Shown here one piece after another: positions 16,002 through 25,500 of a DNA stretch of 64,000 nucleotides (position 1 is its first letter; the number at the start of each line of letters is the position of its first letter). Source of the stretch: Chromatiaceae bacterium (GTDB taxonomy: Bacteria > Pseudomonadota > Gammaproteobacteria > Chromatiales > Chromatiaceae); the NCBI GenBank assembly GCA_024235175.1, contig JACKMX010000002.1, positions 186,001-250,000 of the forward strand. Reading direction: 5' to 3'. A program made the translations under genes and the position numbers. The notes under the pieces were generated by a model. The model had not been told where the DNA came from and made no database searches. It saw only the letters and a program-made list of their open reading frames with translations.

Positions 16002-16721
16002 ATGGAAGGAATAGAAAAATACCTCTTGCATACCAGTCGGAAGATTGTTCCGCTGTTGAAGTCGCTTGCCAAAAGGCCGGACCTGATTACCGCAAAAATT
16101 CCGGACAGTTCCCACAGTGTGATAACAGCGGTGCTCGACATCCTGCCCGACAGGAATTTGATCATACTGGACTACGGGCCCGATGATTCGTTGAACAGGA
16201 AACTGCTGGAGGCAGAGCGCATCATCTGTACAACCTACCATGAAATGGTTGAGACCCGTTTCAGTTGCACTGATGTCAAACGAGTAAAATACAAGGGTGA
16301 GCCAGCCTTCGCCGCACCTATACCCACTTCCGTACTCCATCTCCAGCGGCGCGAATACTTTCGTATCAAACCACTGATATCGCACCCGGCATTCATCAGT
16401 GTGATGCGGGATGACGAGCATCCGTTGAAGCTCAAAATCATCGACATCGGCGCCAAGGGTCTGTCGCTGGACGACAAATCGCTGCAGCTGAAGCTATCCG
16501 AAGGTGACCGAATCGAGAACTGCAAATTGACCCTGCCGGCCAATCCAAGTGTGAAAGTGAATTTTGAAATCCGTTATATCACCGATATCGGCTCAAAAGA
16601 GGGTCAGACAACGCATCGTGTTGGCGGGAAATTTGTTAACCTTAATGCAAACGATGAATTTACCCTGCAACGATTCATCAACATGGTACAGATGGAACAG
16701 AACGCCAAGCTCAAAGGATGA
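16002..16721 (+). CDS. YcgR-like flagellar brake protein with PilZ domain
   Basis: 239 residues with the two-domain plan of YcgR: an N-terminal YcgR_N domain (about residues 1-110) and a PilZ cyclic-di-GMP receptor domain (about 111-225). The PilZ ligand motif RxxxR is seen in QRREYFRIK, and the second motif appears as DIGAKGLSL, where the usual D/NxSxxG serine is replaced by glycine. It should slow flagellar rotation when c-di-GMP is high. No flagellar operon is adjacent. This and the EAL fragment at the left edge are the two c-di-GMP proteins seen. Confidence 0.85.
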   Translation: MEGIEKYLLHTSRKIVPLLKSLAKRPDLITAKIPDSSHSVITAVLDILPDRNLIILDYGPDDSLNRKLLEAERIICTTYHEMVETRFSCTDVKRVKYKGEPAFAAPIPTSVLHLQRREYFRIKPLISHPAFISVMRDDEHPLKLKIIDIGAKGLSLDDKSLQLKLSEGDRIENCKLTLPANPSVKVNFEIRYITDIGSKEGQTTHRVGGKFVNLNANDEFTLQRFINMVQMEQNAKLKG

Positions 16722-16858
16722 CAGCGCTCCCCTCACCGCAACCAGCCTCAGCCTGACATCTCCCTTCGGTTGCATAGAACACACCGGTGATCGTTGCCGG
16801 ATTTCAAGCCATCGCCTGAATCCATCGCCGGTGGATGTACGGTACGTATTTCCAGACG

Positions 16859-17386
16859 CTATTCGGGAATATTGGGTGGATCCAGATCCGCTGGCCTGAC
16901 CGAGTCGGGCTCGACCAGATTGAGCAGCCAGGATTTGAGAATATTGACATGCTCTGTCTCCTCGCGGGCAAACTCAGCCGCCAATTCGCGCACCCCTTCA
17001 TCCGGCGAGAATTCAGCCACACCGGCGTAGAAATCGCGTCCGCGCTGTTCGTTGCACAGCGCATATTCCAGCACCTGACGCCGGTTCATCATATAGTGAA
17101 CGCCTTCCAAGGTGCCGCTCTCGGGGCCTTCCGGCGTGCACCACTTGAAATCCCAGGGAGAGATTTCCGGGAGATCGATGCCGAGGGCATGATGCTCGAT
17201 CTCATGCGCGTGCAATTCACCATAATGGGCCAGTTTGCGAAACAGCTCCGCGACCCTGGGATTGTTGTGCACATCCATGCTGTCCGCCAACTCCTGATAA
17301 CGCTCAACCGATTCGAACTCAAGTGCAATCGCATGCGCCAGAAAATCGGGTATGTCCCGGATGATTGAGGGATCGTTTTCGTTCAT
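16859..17386 (-). CDS. Ferritin-like (rubrerythrin-type) diiron protein
   Basis: 175 residues, predicted four-helix bundle. Paired diiron motifs are visible: E23..Y30 in ALEFESVERYQEL, GELHAHEIEH in the second helix, EQRGRDFY in the third and FAREETEHVNIL in the fourth. There is no rubredoxin domain, so it is a rubrerythrin-like erythrin or a ferritin-family protein rather than a full rubrerythrin. Its start codon overlaps the stop of the 2-oxoacid:ferredoxin oxidoreductase beta gene by 4 bases, so it is translationally coupled to that enzyme. It may protect the oxygen-sensitive enzyme from peroxide or store iron for its clusters (inference). Confidence 0.85.
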   Translation of the reverse strand: MNENDPSIIRDIPDFLAHAIALEFESVERYQELADSMDVHNNPRVAELFRKLAHYGELHAHEIEHHALGIDLPEISPWDFKWCTPEGPESGTLEGVHYMMNRRQVLEYALCNEQRGRDFYAGVAEFSPDEGVRELAAEFAREETEHVNILKSWLLNLVEPDSVRPADLDPPNIPE

Positions 17387-18219
17387 ACCTGAAAGCCTAG
17401 TTCAAGTTGATCGATTTGTGCACGGACACTCCTCTCCGGCTGCCAGACTGGAACTTTGGTCTGGTAGAGCAGGCCGGTGGACATGCCGTCGTCGGCGTGG
17501 ATACGCTTGGCCGCCTCGACCGGGTCGTCGGTTGCCTCCTGTTCGAACGGACGCACGATCTTTTTCCAATCGTTCTGGTCCGGGCGGAAGGTGGTGCACG
17601 GGCTCAACGCCTGGATGAAGGAAAAACCCGGATGCTGGATCGCATCGACCAGCAGTTTCGCCAGGTCGTTGGGCTTTCCGGTAAAGCCCCGCGCTATGAA
17701 GGTGGCGCCCGAGGCCAGTGCAATGGCGGCGGGGTTGAAGCTGGGCACGCCGGGGCCGTGCGGTGTGAGTTTGCTCTCCGCCCAGTCCGGCGACGTGGTT
17801 GGGGAGGCCTGCCCCTTGGTCATGCCGTACACCTCGTTGTCCATCACGATGTAGGTCATATCCATGTTGCGCCGGCAGGCGTGCAGAAAGTGGTTGCCGC
17901 CGATGGAGAAGCCGTCGCCATCGCCGCCCGCCACCAGCACTGTCAGCTCGGGCCGGGCAGCTTTCAGCCCCGAAGCCACGGCCAGCGCGCGGCCGTGCAC
18001 GCCGTGAAATCCGTACACGGAGACATAGGCCGGCAGGCGCGAGGAGCAGCCGATGCCTGAGATCATGGCAACGTCTTTCTGCGGCAGTCCGAGATGAGCC
18101 AGCGCCTTGGTGGTCGCGCTGAGCACCGCGAAATGGCCGCATCCGGGGCACCACACCGGTTTTACCTCCGATTTGTAGTCTTTGGCCTTGAGCAGGGTGT
18201 CAGCAGGTTTTCCGGACAT
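17383..18219 (-). CDS. 2-oxoacid:ferredoxin oxidoreductase, beta subunit
   Basis: 278 residues from the ATG at 18219, one base after the stop of the alpha gene. It binds thiamine diphosphate and includes VWCPGCGHFAVLSA at the N-terminus, GIGCSSRLPAYV, and the metal/TPP motif GDGDGFSIGGNHFLHA followed by DNEVYGMTKGQ. This is the KorB/PorB class that converts a 2-oxoacid plus CoA to acyl-CoA and CO2 with reduction of ferredoxin. The motif set resembles 2-oxoglutarate enzymes, but substrate choice cannot be fixed from sequence alone. Confidence 0.93.
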   Translation of the reverse strand: MSGKPADTLLKAKDYKSEVKPVWCPGCGHFAVLSATTKALAHLGLPQKDVAMISGIGCSSRLPAYVSVYGFHGVHGRALAVASGLKAARPELTVLVAGGDGDGFSIGGNHFLHACRRNMDMTYIVMDNEVYGMTKGQASPTTSPDWAESKLTPHGPGVPSFNPAAIALASGATFIARGFTGKPNDLAKLLVDAIQHPGFSFIQALSPCTTFRPDQNDWKKIVRPFEQEATDDPVEAAKRIHADDGMSTGLLYQTKVPVWQPERSVRAQIDQLELGFQV

Positions 18220-18220
18220 G

Positions 18221-19960
18221 TCAGATCCACTCCAAGATTGCATTGACGATCTCACCCGGGCGAATCGGCAGCGGACCGGGCTTGGCAAGCTTCCGCACCT
18301 CTCCATGCAGCAGATTCAGCGAATGAAGGTAGTGAAACAGCTGGCCAGCGTGGTTCTGCTCCACAACCAGCGTCCGCACCGCGCCGTCAATGGCATCAAG
18401 CATCCGCTGTTCCGGCAGCGGGCTCAGCAGACGGATGGCGACGACCCTCACCGGTCTGCCCATCGTCAGCAGCCGGCCGGCCGCTTCGAATGCCGCGCCC
18501 GAGGAGGATCCCCAGGTGAGGATGCAGAGATCGCCGCTGCCGTGCACCTCCGCCCAGTGTTCGCCGCCGTCGATGGCCGTTAACTTTTGCCGGCGCTTTT
18601 CCAGCTGAAGTTGATGATCCTGAGGCATACTGGAGGGTGTGCCTCTTTCATTGTGTTCCAGGCCGTCGGCGGTATAGAGGCAGCCCTCGGTGCCGGGAAT
18701 TGCCATTGGGGAGATGCCGCCGGGATCGGCCAGCGTATAGCGTTGGTAATTTTCCGCGGCGGGCTGCGCCAGCCTGCGGCCGGGCCCGGCCGGCGCGGTG
18801 GGCGGAGGATCTGTCACGCTGCGCGCCTGGCCCAGGAACTGATCCGAGAGTACGATGGCAACCGTTTGCAGCGCTTCCGCGAGGTGCACCGCCCATTCCG
18901 TGGTGAAAGCACAGTCCCGGATATTCAGTGCAGCCAGCACCAGGTGGGGTGCGTCACCGTGAAATCCGTGAAGCGCGATATTCAGGTCGGACTGTTCTGA
19001 CTTGGTGGGGATGCCGGTGGAAGGACCGCCGCGCATGACGTTGGCTACCACCACCGGAGTCTCACTGGCCACCGCCAGACCCAACCCCTCCATCATCAGG
19101 CTGAGGCCGGGGCCGGAAGTAGCGGTCATCGAGGGCACACCACCGAAAGATCCGCCGATAATCATGTTGACCGAGGCCAGTTCGTCTTCGGCCTGCAGCA
19201 GCACGCCCCCCACTCGCTCCAGATTGGGTGCGAGCCACTCCAGCATCTCGGTTGCCGGTGTGATAGGGTAGGCGGCAACGAATCGCACCCCGCCGCGTAT
19301 GGCACCGACGCCGCTTGCCTCATTGCCGCTGATGTTCCAACGTGCAGGGCGATCCTTAATGCGGGGCAGCCGCTGCCGCAGCTGCTGCGGTTTGGGTTCA
19401 TTATATCCGCAGCTGATACACCGCTGCGACGGAACGACCGCCGACGCCCCTTTGCGCGCCAGCTTGGCGTCCACCACTGTCAGCATTGCCTCCTCGGGAA
19501 TGCCCAACAGCTCCGCGAGCACTCCAAGCGCGATCATGTTGGTGCGGCCGCCTTCGATCCCTTTGGCCAAAGCCTCGAGGGGCAGCTCTACCACCCGGGC
19601 GCCGTGGCGGGCAATATCCGGCGGTATCTCCCCGGCTTCGGGATCGCAGATGATCAGACTGTCGCGGGTAAGCGGGATCTCTTCGGCGAAGCGGCTCACG
19701 TTGAGCCAATCCAGCGCGATCAGAATATCGAAACGGTCATCCAGACATTCCACCGGGGCAACGCCGGCTCGCAGCATCACCGCCGATTCCCCCCCTCGGA
19801 TCTGTGGCCCCGCGGAACGGCCCATCAAGCCGTAAAATCCTGCGTTTGCCACCGCGATCAACAGCATCTCTCCGGCGGTGACCGCGCCGCTTCCTCCCGA
19901 ACCGGTAATGGCAACTGAGAGAGTGTGTGAGGACTGTCCCGGATCTAGTTCATCGGACAC
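18221..19960 (-). CDS. 2-oxoacid:ferredoxin oxidoreductase, fused gamma-alpha subunit
   Basis: 579 residues. The N-terminal ~200 residues are the gamma domain (AITGSGGSGAVTAGEMLL, GPQIRGGESAVMLRAG). The remainder is the alpha subunit, with GNEASGVGAIRGGVRFVAAYPITPAT, SGPGLSLMMEGLGLAVASE and a C-terminal transketolase-like domain. A CISCGYNEP segment lies between the domains. Fused gamma-alpha subunits are common in two-subunit KorAB enzymes. It is the first gene of a three-gene operon with the beta subunit and a ferritin-like protein. In an autotroph it could work in a reductive TCA or anaplerotic step (inference). Confidence 0.93.
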   Translation of the reverse strand: MSDELDPGQSSHTLSVAITGSGGSGAVTAGEMLLIAVANAGFYGLMGRSAGPQIRGGESAVMLRAGVAPVECLDDRFDILIALDWLNVSRFAEEIPLTRDSLIICDPEAGEIPPDIARHGARVVELPLEALAKGIEGGRTNMIALGVLAELLGIPEEAMLTVVDAKLARKGASAVVPSQRCISCGYNEPKPQQLRQRLPRIKDRPARWNISGNEASGVGAIRGGVRFVAAYPITPATEMLEWLAPNLERVGGVLLQAEDELASVNMIIGGSFGGVPSMTATSGPGLSLMMEGLGLAVASETPVVVANVMRGGPSTGIPTKSEQSDLNIALHGFHGDAPHLVLAALNIRDCAFTTEWAVHLAEALQTVAIVLSDQFLGQARSVTDPPPTAPAGPGRRLAQPAAENYQRYTLADPGGISPMAIPGTEGCLYTADGLEHNERGTPSSMPQDHQLQLEKRRQKLTAIDGGEHWAEVHGSGDLCILTWGSSSGAAFEAAGRLLTMGRPVRVVAIRLLSPLPEQRMLDAIDGAVRTLVVEQNHAGQLFHYLHSLNLLHGEVRKLAKPGPLPIRPGEIVNAILEWI

Positions 19961-20410
19961 TTGTTTTTTCCATCTGGTGATTTATTCATACTCGCACTCC
20001 GTCTGCGGTCCCTGATGTTCAGCCAAGGCATCGGCAGCAGTGTGGCCTCCCGATTGGATTGATAATATCAGTAAGGAAGAAAATGGTCATATACGATTGT
20101 GTTGAATTCCTCGGAATGGAAAATAACTCCACGCATGCCGTGCAAACAAAACTTGCTGCCAAACAGCGTTACGCAAGATCAGGTTAACCGCTGACAAGTG
20201 CCGGCCAGCAAGGATGTCCCCTTTTGCTTACACCGTCAATTGAGCACAGGATGCCGGCGTTTTTCCAGCAGTTCGGACTGGGAAGGTTTGCGGTGACGAT
20301 AGCCCTATTTTTTGTGCTATTTTGACAAACGAAGTTATACTTTCACCGAGGTAATCTAACCGCTCATCCACGAGCGCCAAAATCGGTGCACTGAGACAAA
20401 AGAGGCAACA
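19961..20410. other. Intergenic region, possible 34-aa ORF
   Basis: 450 bp between the oxidoreductase operon (minus) and the phasin-like gene (plus). A tiny frame at 20083-20187 (ATG after AAGGAAGAAA) would encode 34 residues (MVIYDCVEFLGMENN...); it has a good ribosome site but no recognisable features. A possible promoter for the phasin-like gene is TTGTGC (20312-20317) and TATACT (20336-20341) with an 18-base spacer. Confidence 0.3.
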
Positions 20411-20875
20411 ATGTATCAAGGACTGACAGAACAGATGCTGGGATTCTCACTGGCAATGCAACAGATAATGACCGGGCATGTACAAAAAACGCTTGTCAGG
20501 CAGCTGGAGGTTTTCCAGACAGCGCAAAAACCGATTGTTAATCAGGGGCTGACGCTTGGTTCCAACCTGCATAACATCTTGACCGAGCAAATCAGGTTAT
20601 TGACTGCAAACATGCATGCGCCCATGGCCGATCAGATAGATGATTTCTCTTCAAGTGTACAACGCATCATGGCCCAACAGCTGCAGATTTTTGCCGCAAG
20701 CACGCCAAATGCCACGCAGCATCAGATGCAGGAGTTCGTTGAAAGTGTGCAAGCCGTTGTCGCGGAGCAGATGAAGTTTACCAACGAAATACAAAGATTA
20801 CTCGCCGATCAAATGCAGCAGTTCACGGAAAATCTGCAAAAATCCTTGGCCGACCTTATGGGGAAATCTGGTTAA
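20411..20875 (+). CDS. Phasin-like amphipathic helical protein
   Basis: 154 residues, almost entirely predicted helix, rich in Gln and Met and without cysteine or membrane segments. It is built of imperfect repeats with the pattern EQM..F...MQQIM / DQI.DF...VQRIM / EQM.F..EIQRLLADQM, suggesting a long amphipathic coiled coil. This looks like a phasin (surface protein of polyhydroxyalkanoate granules), but no PHA genes are adjacent, so the identification is tentative. AGAGG lies 5 bases before the ATG. Confidence 0.55.
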   Translation: MYQGLTEQMLGFSLAMQQIMTGHVQKTLVRQLEVFQTAQKPIVNQGLTLGSNLHNILTEQIRLLTANMHAPMADQIDDFSSSVQRIMAQQLQIFAASTPNATQHQMQEFVESVQAVVAEQMKFTNEIQRLLADQMQQFTENLQKSLADLMGKSG

Positions 20876-20997
20876 GGCAAACGAGCAGCTTCGCCAAGAT
20901 ACCTACACACGGTTCTAAACAGGGCTGATGGTCCGGCCCCAAAGTCTAACCTCGGCGGTCATGTTCGTTTCACAGTGTCCCAGGCCGACACCGCAGC

Positions 20998-21333
20998 TCA
21001 CTCTTCCGATTCCGAATGCTTTCGCGACGACGCACGCTGCCGGATTTTTCCCTTCTGACTGAGGCGCTCCATCGGCCCCGGTCCCGCTTCAGGCATCAGC
21101 CGCTCCAACCCAGGCAACAGATCCAACACACGAAAAATCCGGATGAGGCTGGACATCTGTGCGGAGGAACCGGCCTCGATCCGTTCCAGCGTACGCTTCG
21201 AGACGCCTGCCCGCTCTGCCAATTCTGCCTGGGTAACAGAGAGATCAAGCCGCCGGCGAGCAATGCGTCTGCCGATTTCTCCTAGAATGGCCTCATCTGA
21301 GGCTGACTCTGCTATGTTCATAGTGGTTGGCAT
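20998..21333 (-). CDS. XRE-family helix-turn-helix regulator
   Basis: 111 residues with a Cro/CI-type HTH at about residues 22-75 (RRIARRRLDLSVTQAELAERAGVSKRTLERIEAG), followed by a basic tail. The HTH resembles HipB-like antitoxins that usually precede hipA, but no hipA gene is present. It lies immediately downstream of jetD on the same strand (40 bp gap), so it could be read from the Wadjet transcript or be an orphan antitoxin. The start may be internal (Met5). Confidence 0.8.
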   Translation of the reverse strand: MPTTMNIAESASDEAILGEIGRRIARRRLDLSVTQAELAERAGVSKRTLERIEAGSSAQMSSLIRIFRVLDLLPGLERLMPEAGPGPMERLSQKGKIRQRASSRKHSESEE

Positions 21334-21373
21334 TACCTAGTGCTGCCCAAGTAAAGTTCGTTGGCTGACCCCT

Positions 21374-22567
21374 CTACGTGTGCCCGCTATGGCGCATCAA
21401 GCCGGCAAGCACCGCCTCGACTCGGCCGAATCCAATGCGCTCCTGTTCCAGGCGCAGGTTAGATCCAAGGCGATTGTCTCTCAGCTCGTCGTACAGCGCA
21501 CGCTCCTCCCGATTCAGCCTTGGCAGATCGCGTAGCGTCTGCTTTTCCTCCTCACCCCATTGGGTCTTACAAGCGAGTAAAGTGGCGCGATCCATCAACA
21601 GGGAGCGAGTGTGGGGAAGATGTGCGCGCAGCTGATCGAGAATCGCAAAACCGTGAGTATCCACGTCGCCCCAATAAAAAACCTGACAGTGCATCAGCCA
21701 GTCCGCCTGCGCCAGCACTTCGAAACCATAACCGGCACCGAAGATCAGCAGGCTTTCCTGCAGTGGAGGAAAAGCCAGATAGTTGATCTCATTTTCGGTA
21801 ATGAAGACGCGTGCGACTCCGGGTGCCAGACGGGCAAAGCTCGCTTCGTCCAGTGTTATATCCGCGTCCCCCGCGCCCGGCCACAACGCATATGCCGGAT
21901 CGAGCAGGCGCAGCCGGATTCGCTGGGGCCGGTCGCAAAACCCATAACGCCTGGCAAAACCGGCTATTCCGGTGACTCCGGCATCAACCGCGTCAGACTG
22001 CAGAATCAGATCCAGCCACTGCATCAGCACGCCCCGGTGCGCTTCGATGAATTTGCTGTGCACGCCTGGGATGTCGACCTGACGCAGGTAGATGCCTGGA
22101 CGCGGATGCCGATCGATCCAGTCGACCACGTCGAGCAGACGCTCCCATGCATCTGCCAGCTCCAATACTTTGAGAGGTCTGCGCAAGATCCATTCCAGCA
22201 GCAGCGGCTGACGCTGCCGGGCAGACTCGACCAGGTTGGAGAAAAGTGCTGCCTGTCGGTGCTTGTTCAACACAGAGAGCGCGTCTTCGAGCCGGTCCAC
22301 CCAGACCGCTTTGGGCACCTGGTTGGCGCCGAGCACCCTGTGGCGCAGATCGCGCATCTCCACCCGGTAGTGCGGCACTGCACGCAGTTCGGCGATCCAG
22401 GCCCGCACCTGGTCGAACTGTTCGGCGAGTTGCGCCGATGTCGGGCCTTTCAGCATCAACCGTCTGGGAAATGTCGGCTCACCGGAAACCATCCCGGCCA
22501 ACAGCTCACCCCGATCCCAGCTGCGCTGCAGCTGTGTACGGAGATCCCTGGTATCCGTCCAATTCAC
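21374..22567 (-). CDS. jetD: Wadjet protein JetD (DUF3322/DUF2220 Toprim nuclease)
   Basis: 397 residues, GTG start overlapping the jetC stop by 4 bases (GTGA). The N-terminal part is the DUF3322 region; the C-terminal part is DUF2220 with a topoisomerase VI-like Toprim fold. The metal-binding residues can be seen in VFITENEINYLAF (acidic E) and YWGDVDTHGFAIL (DxD). JetD is the nuclease subunit that cleaves plasmid DNA once the JetABC condensin-like motor recognises it. The Toprim acidic residues are intact, so it should be functional. Confidence 0.93.
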   Translation of the reverse strand: MNWTDTRDLRTQLQRSWDRGELLAGMVSGEPTFPRRLMLKGPTSAQLAEQFDQVRAWIAELRAVPHYRVEMRDLRHRVLGANQVPKAVWVDRLEDALSVLNKHRQAALFSNLVESARQRQPLLLEWILRRPLKVLELADAWERLLDVVDWIDRHPRPGIYLRQVDIPGVHSKFIEAHRGVLMQWLDLILQSDAVDAGVTGIAGFARRYGFCDRPQRIRLRLLDPAYALWPGAGDADITLDEASFARLAPGVARVFITENEINYLAFPPLQESLLIFGAGYGFEVLAQADWLMHCQVFYWGDVDTHGFAILDQLRAHLPHTRSLLMDRATLLACKTQWGEEEKQTLRDLPRLNREERALYDELRDNRLGSNLRLEQERIGFGRVEAVLAGLMRHSGHT

Positions 22568-25500
22568 AGTGCTGAAGCCCTCTCCTTCTCCTGCCGGTAC
22601 TCCTCGATGGAGAGATTGCGCAGCATGGAGACACGGCCGTCATCGCTATGGACGAAGCCTACGCTGTTGACGAATGGCTCGATGATGTGAATCTTCTGCA
22701 ATGGGGTAACGATCAACAGCTGCAGATTGAGCTGGGCAAACAGGCGCAGCCCGTATTGCGCCGACTCGTCCGAGCCGCGCCCAAACGCCTCATCGATAAC
22801 CACGAAGCGAAACGAGCGCGAGCGTACAGCACCCCATTCCAGTCCGAACTGGTACGCCAGACTGGCCGCAAGGATGGTGTAGGCAAGCTTCTCCTTCTGG
22901 CCTCCGGATTTTCCGCCCGAGTCGGAGTAGTGCTCGTATTCGCTGTCATCCTCGCGCCAGCGTTCGCTGGCGGCGAACAGAAAGCCATTGCGCACATCGG
23001 TAACCTTGGCGGTCCAGCGCCGATCCGAATCTGTCTGTCCTTCACGCCCGCGAAAACGCTCAATGATCTGCTTGACCTGCAGGAACTTGGCCTCCGAATA
23101 TTGCGCATCTTCGGAGCTGGTGAGCGTCCCCTCGGTACAGGCGCGCAACTCGTTCTGGAAGTCGCGGATCTCGGGATCCGGACTCAGCCGCGCTTCGAGA
23201 CGGATAAAGCGCCCTGAATTGTAGTCGATCTGTGCCAGCGACTCGTTGATGCGCGCGATGCGTTCTTTGATCTGCTCGCGCTCACGCGCCAGCTGCGACT
23301 GAAAATTGGCCACTTCGCGGATGGTGTTCTCATTCAGCAGCTCCTTGAAGCGTGCCTCGAAACGCGGCAGGTCATCGGCCTGCAACGCTTCGAGCATGGT
23401 ACGGAATTCGAACGCTGCTTCGATACTGGCATCCACCTCATCTGTCTCCAGTCGATAGGTCTCCTTATATTCGGTCATCGCGCGGATGATCTTTTCACTC
23501 AGATGTTTAATGCGTCTCTCTTCCGCGTCGATGCGCGTCTGCAACCAATCGCGCATCTCGCGTTCGCGATTGTCGCAGGACTCAACGCTCAAATGGTGTT
23601 CACCCAGTGCTTCGGGTCGCAACTGCTCCAGGCGTGAAAACCGCTGTTCATGTACCGCACTTGCGGAATCGTCCAGCAGGGCCAGAATCTGACCGCGCAG
23701 GGCTTCGGCATCCTCGCGTTTCTGTCCGGTTCTGGCACGCTCCTCCCGCTTCATCTCCAGCTGGTTCTCTGTTTGTGCCAGTCTCTGTTCCAACTGCTGC
23801 AGCTGCGCGGTCAACGCCATAAGCAGGTCCGAGGCACGCTCCAGCTGCGCTCTCTCCGCTTCGAGACGGGCAACCTCGGCGGCCACCGAACGCCAGTTGA
23901 GTTCGCGGAAATCACGGTACTCACCGAGCTTGATCAGCACACCCAGCTGTTCTTTCAATGCAGCCTGCTCGCGCTGCAGTCGGGCAATCTGCGCGCCTGT
24001 TTCGGCCAGACCAAGCTCCAGCTGCTGCTGCTCCGCCTCCAGTGCCATAATCTTCCCGGTGTTGCTCCAGCCAAGCACGTAGCGGCGACGATCATCGATG
24101 CGGTGCCGATCGTCCTTTTCGTGGCGCTCTCCGGCCGACTTGATCTGTCCGGCCTGGGTGATTGCGCGAGTCTCGCGCAGGAACTGCTCTCCGGTGATGC
24201 AACAAGCGAGATTGAAACGGTGGCTCAACTCACGTTCCAGCCAGTCGTAAAACGGCGAGTCCGATTTGATTGCCAATTTACGTACCAACGAGTCGGGATG
24301 CAGTTCCGGAAGCTCAAGCCGGGCGGAAGCGCGCACCCGGAAATAGACCAGCCGTCCGCGCAGGTGAGTGCGATCAACCCAGTCGGCAACCTGACGGTAA
24401 CAGCTATCGGGTACCAGCACAGAGAGTCCGAAGTTGTGCAAGAGCCGCTCTGCAGCGCCCTCCCACGACTGTTCCTCTTCGCGCACCTGCAGCAGCTCGC
24501 CGACAAAAGGAATCTCGTCCGGAGGCAGATCCAGCGCCTGGCAGAGCGCCGCACGCATGCGTATCTGTTCGTCAGGAATATTGCTGCGCCGGCTTTTCAG
24601 ACTGTCGATCTCAGCGACCAGCTGCCGGTGTTGCTGTTTGCCCTGGCGCAGATCGACCGATCGTTCGGTCACTGCATTCTGCAGATCCGCCTCGTGTGTG
24701 CCGGTCAGTTCCAGCTGACGCTTGAACCCCTGATATTGCCTCTGAAACGCAGATTCATCATCTACCGGGTGACCACCTACGGCTCTGACCAATTTGGCAT
24801 AATGCTCTGACTTTACTTTTCTGGCATCACGCTCAACACCTTTTACCCGAATCTCTTCAGTAAGCCGTTCCAGCCTATCACCGCCATTGGCGGCGATACT
24901 CTGTTTCAACTCTGCGCTCTCCGCGCGCTCTCCGTTTCTCTGTTCGGTCAGCTCCTGGACGCGTGCCTCCTGACGCAGCCACTCCTCTTCCAGTCCGCTG
25001 ATCCTCTTCTCCAGCAGAGTCTGTTTGAGTCCCGCAAAGTAGGACCGCAAAGCCTCTCGGCAGGCGCGCAGCTCCTCGGTCGAGTCGGTCAGCTCCTTGT
25101 GCCGGTCGCAATCCGCTACCAGCGGCGTCAGCATCTCTATCTGCCGCTTGGCCTTGAGGACCGCTTCATGGGCGCGGTTAAGATCATCGAAATGGGCAAT
25201 CAGTGCGGTGATGCGCGGTACCATATCGAATGGTTCGAGCATGTGGTTGCGTACAAACTCGGTCAGATTGCCGACCGACTTCATGGATACGGTCTGGTGA
25301 AACAGCTCCAGCGCCTGCTCATTGCCGATGCCAAAGCGCCGCCGGAACCAGGCGCCATATGGCGGAAAACTGTCGAACAGGTCGACACCGTCGGCGCGCA
25401 GTCGCTTGCGCAATTTGGTGATCTCCGAACCGAAGCCGGCAAAATCGCGTGCTATGGAGAAATCCCGTTCGGCTGCGACGTAGAAACGTGCCGGCTGCCC

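Noticed and set aside
21611..24810. Long plus-strand frames of 359 and 386 residues inside the Wadjet genes
   Set aside because: They lie opposite jetD and jetC, which have clear domain motifs; the antisense frames have none.
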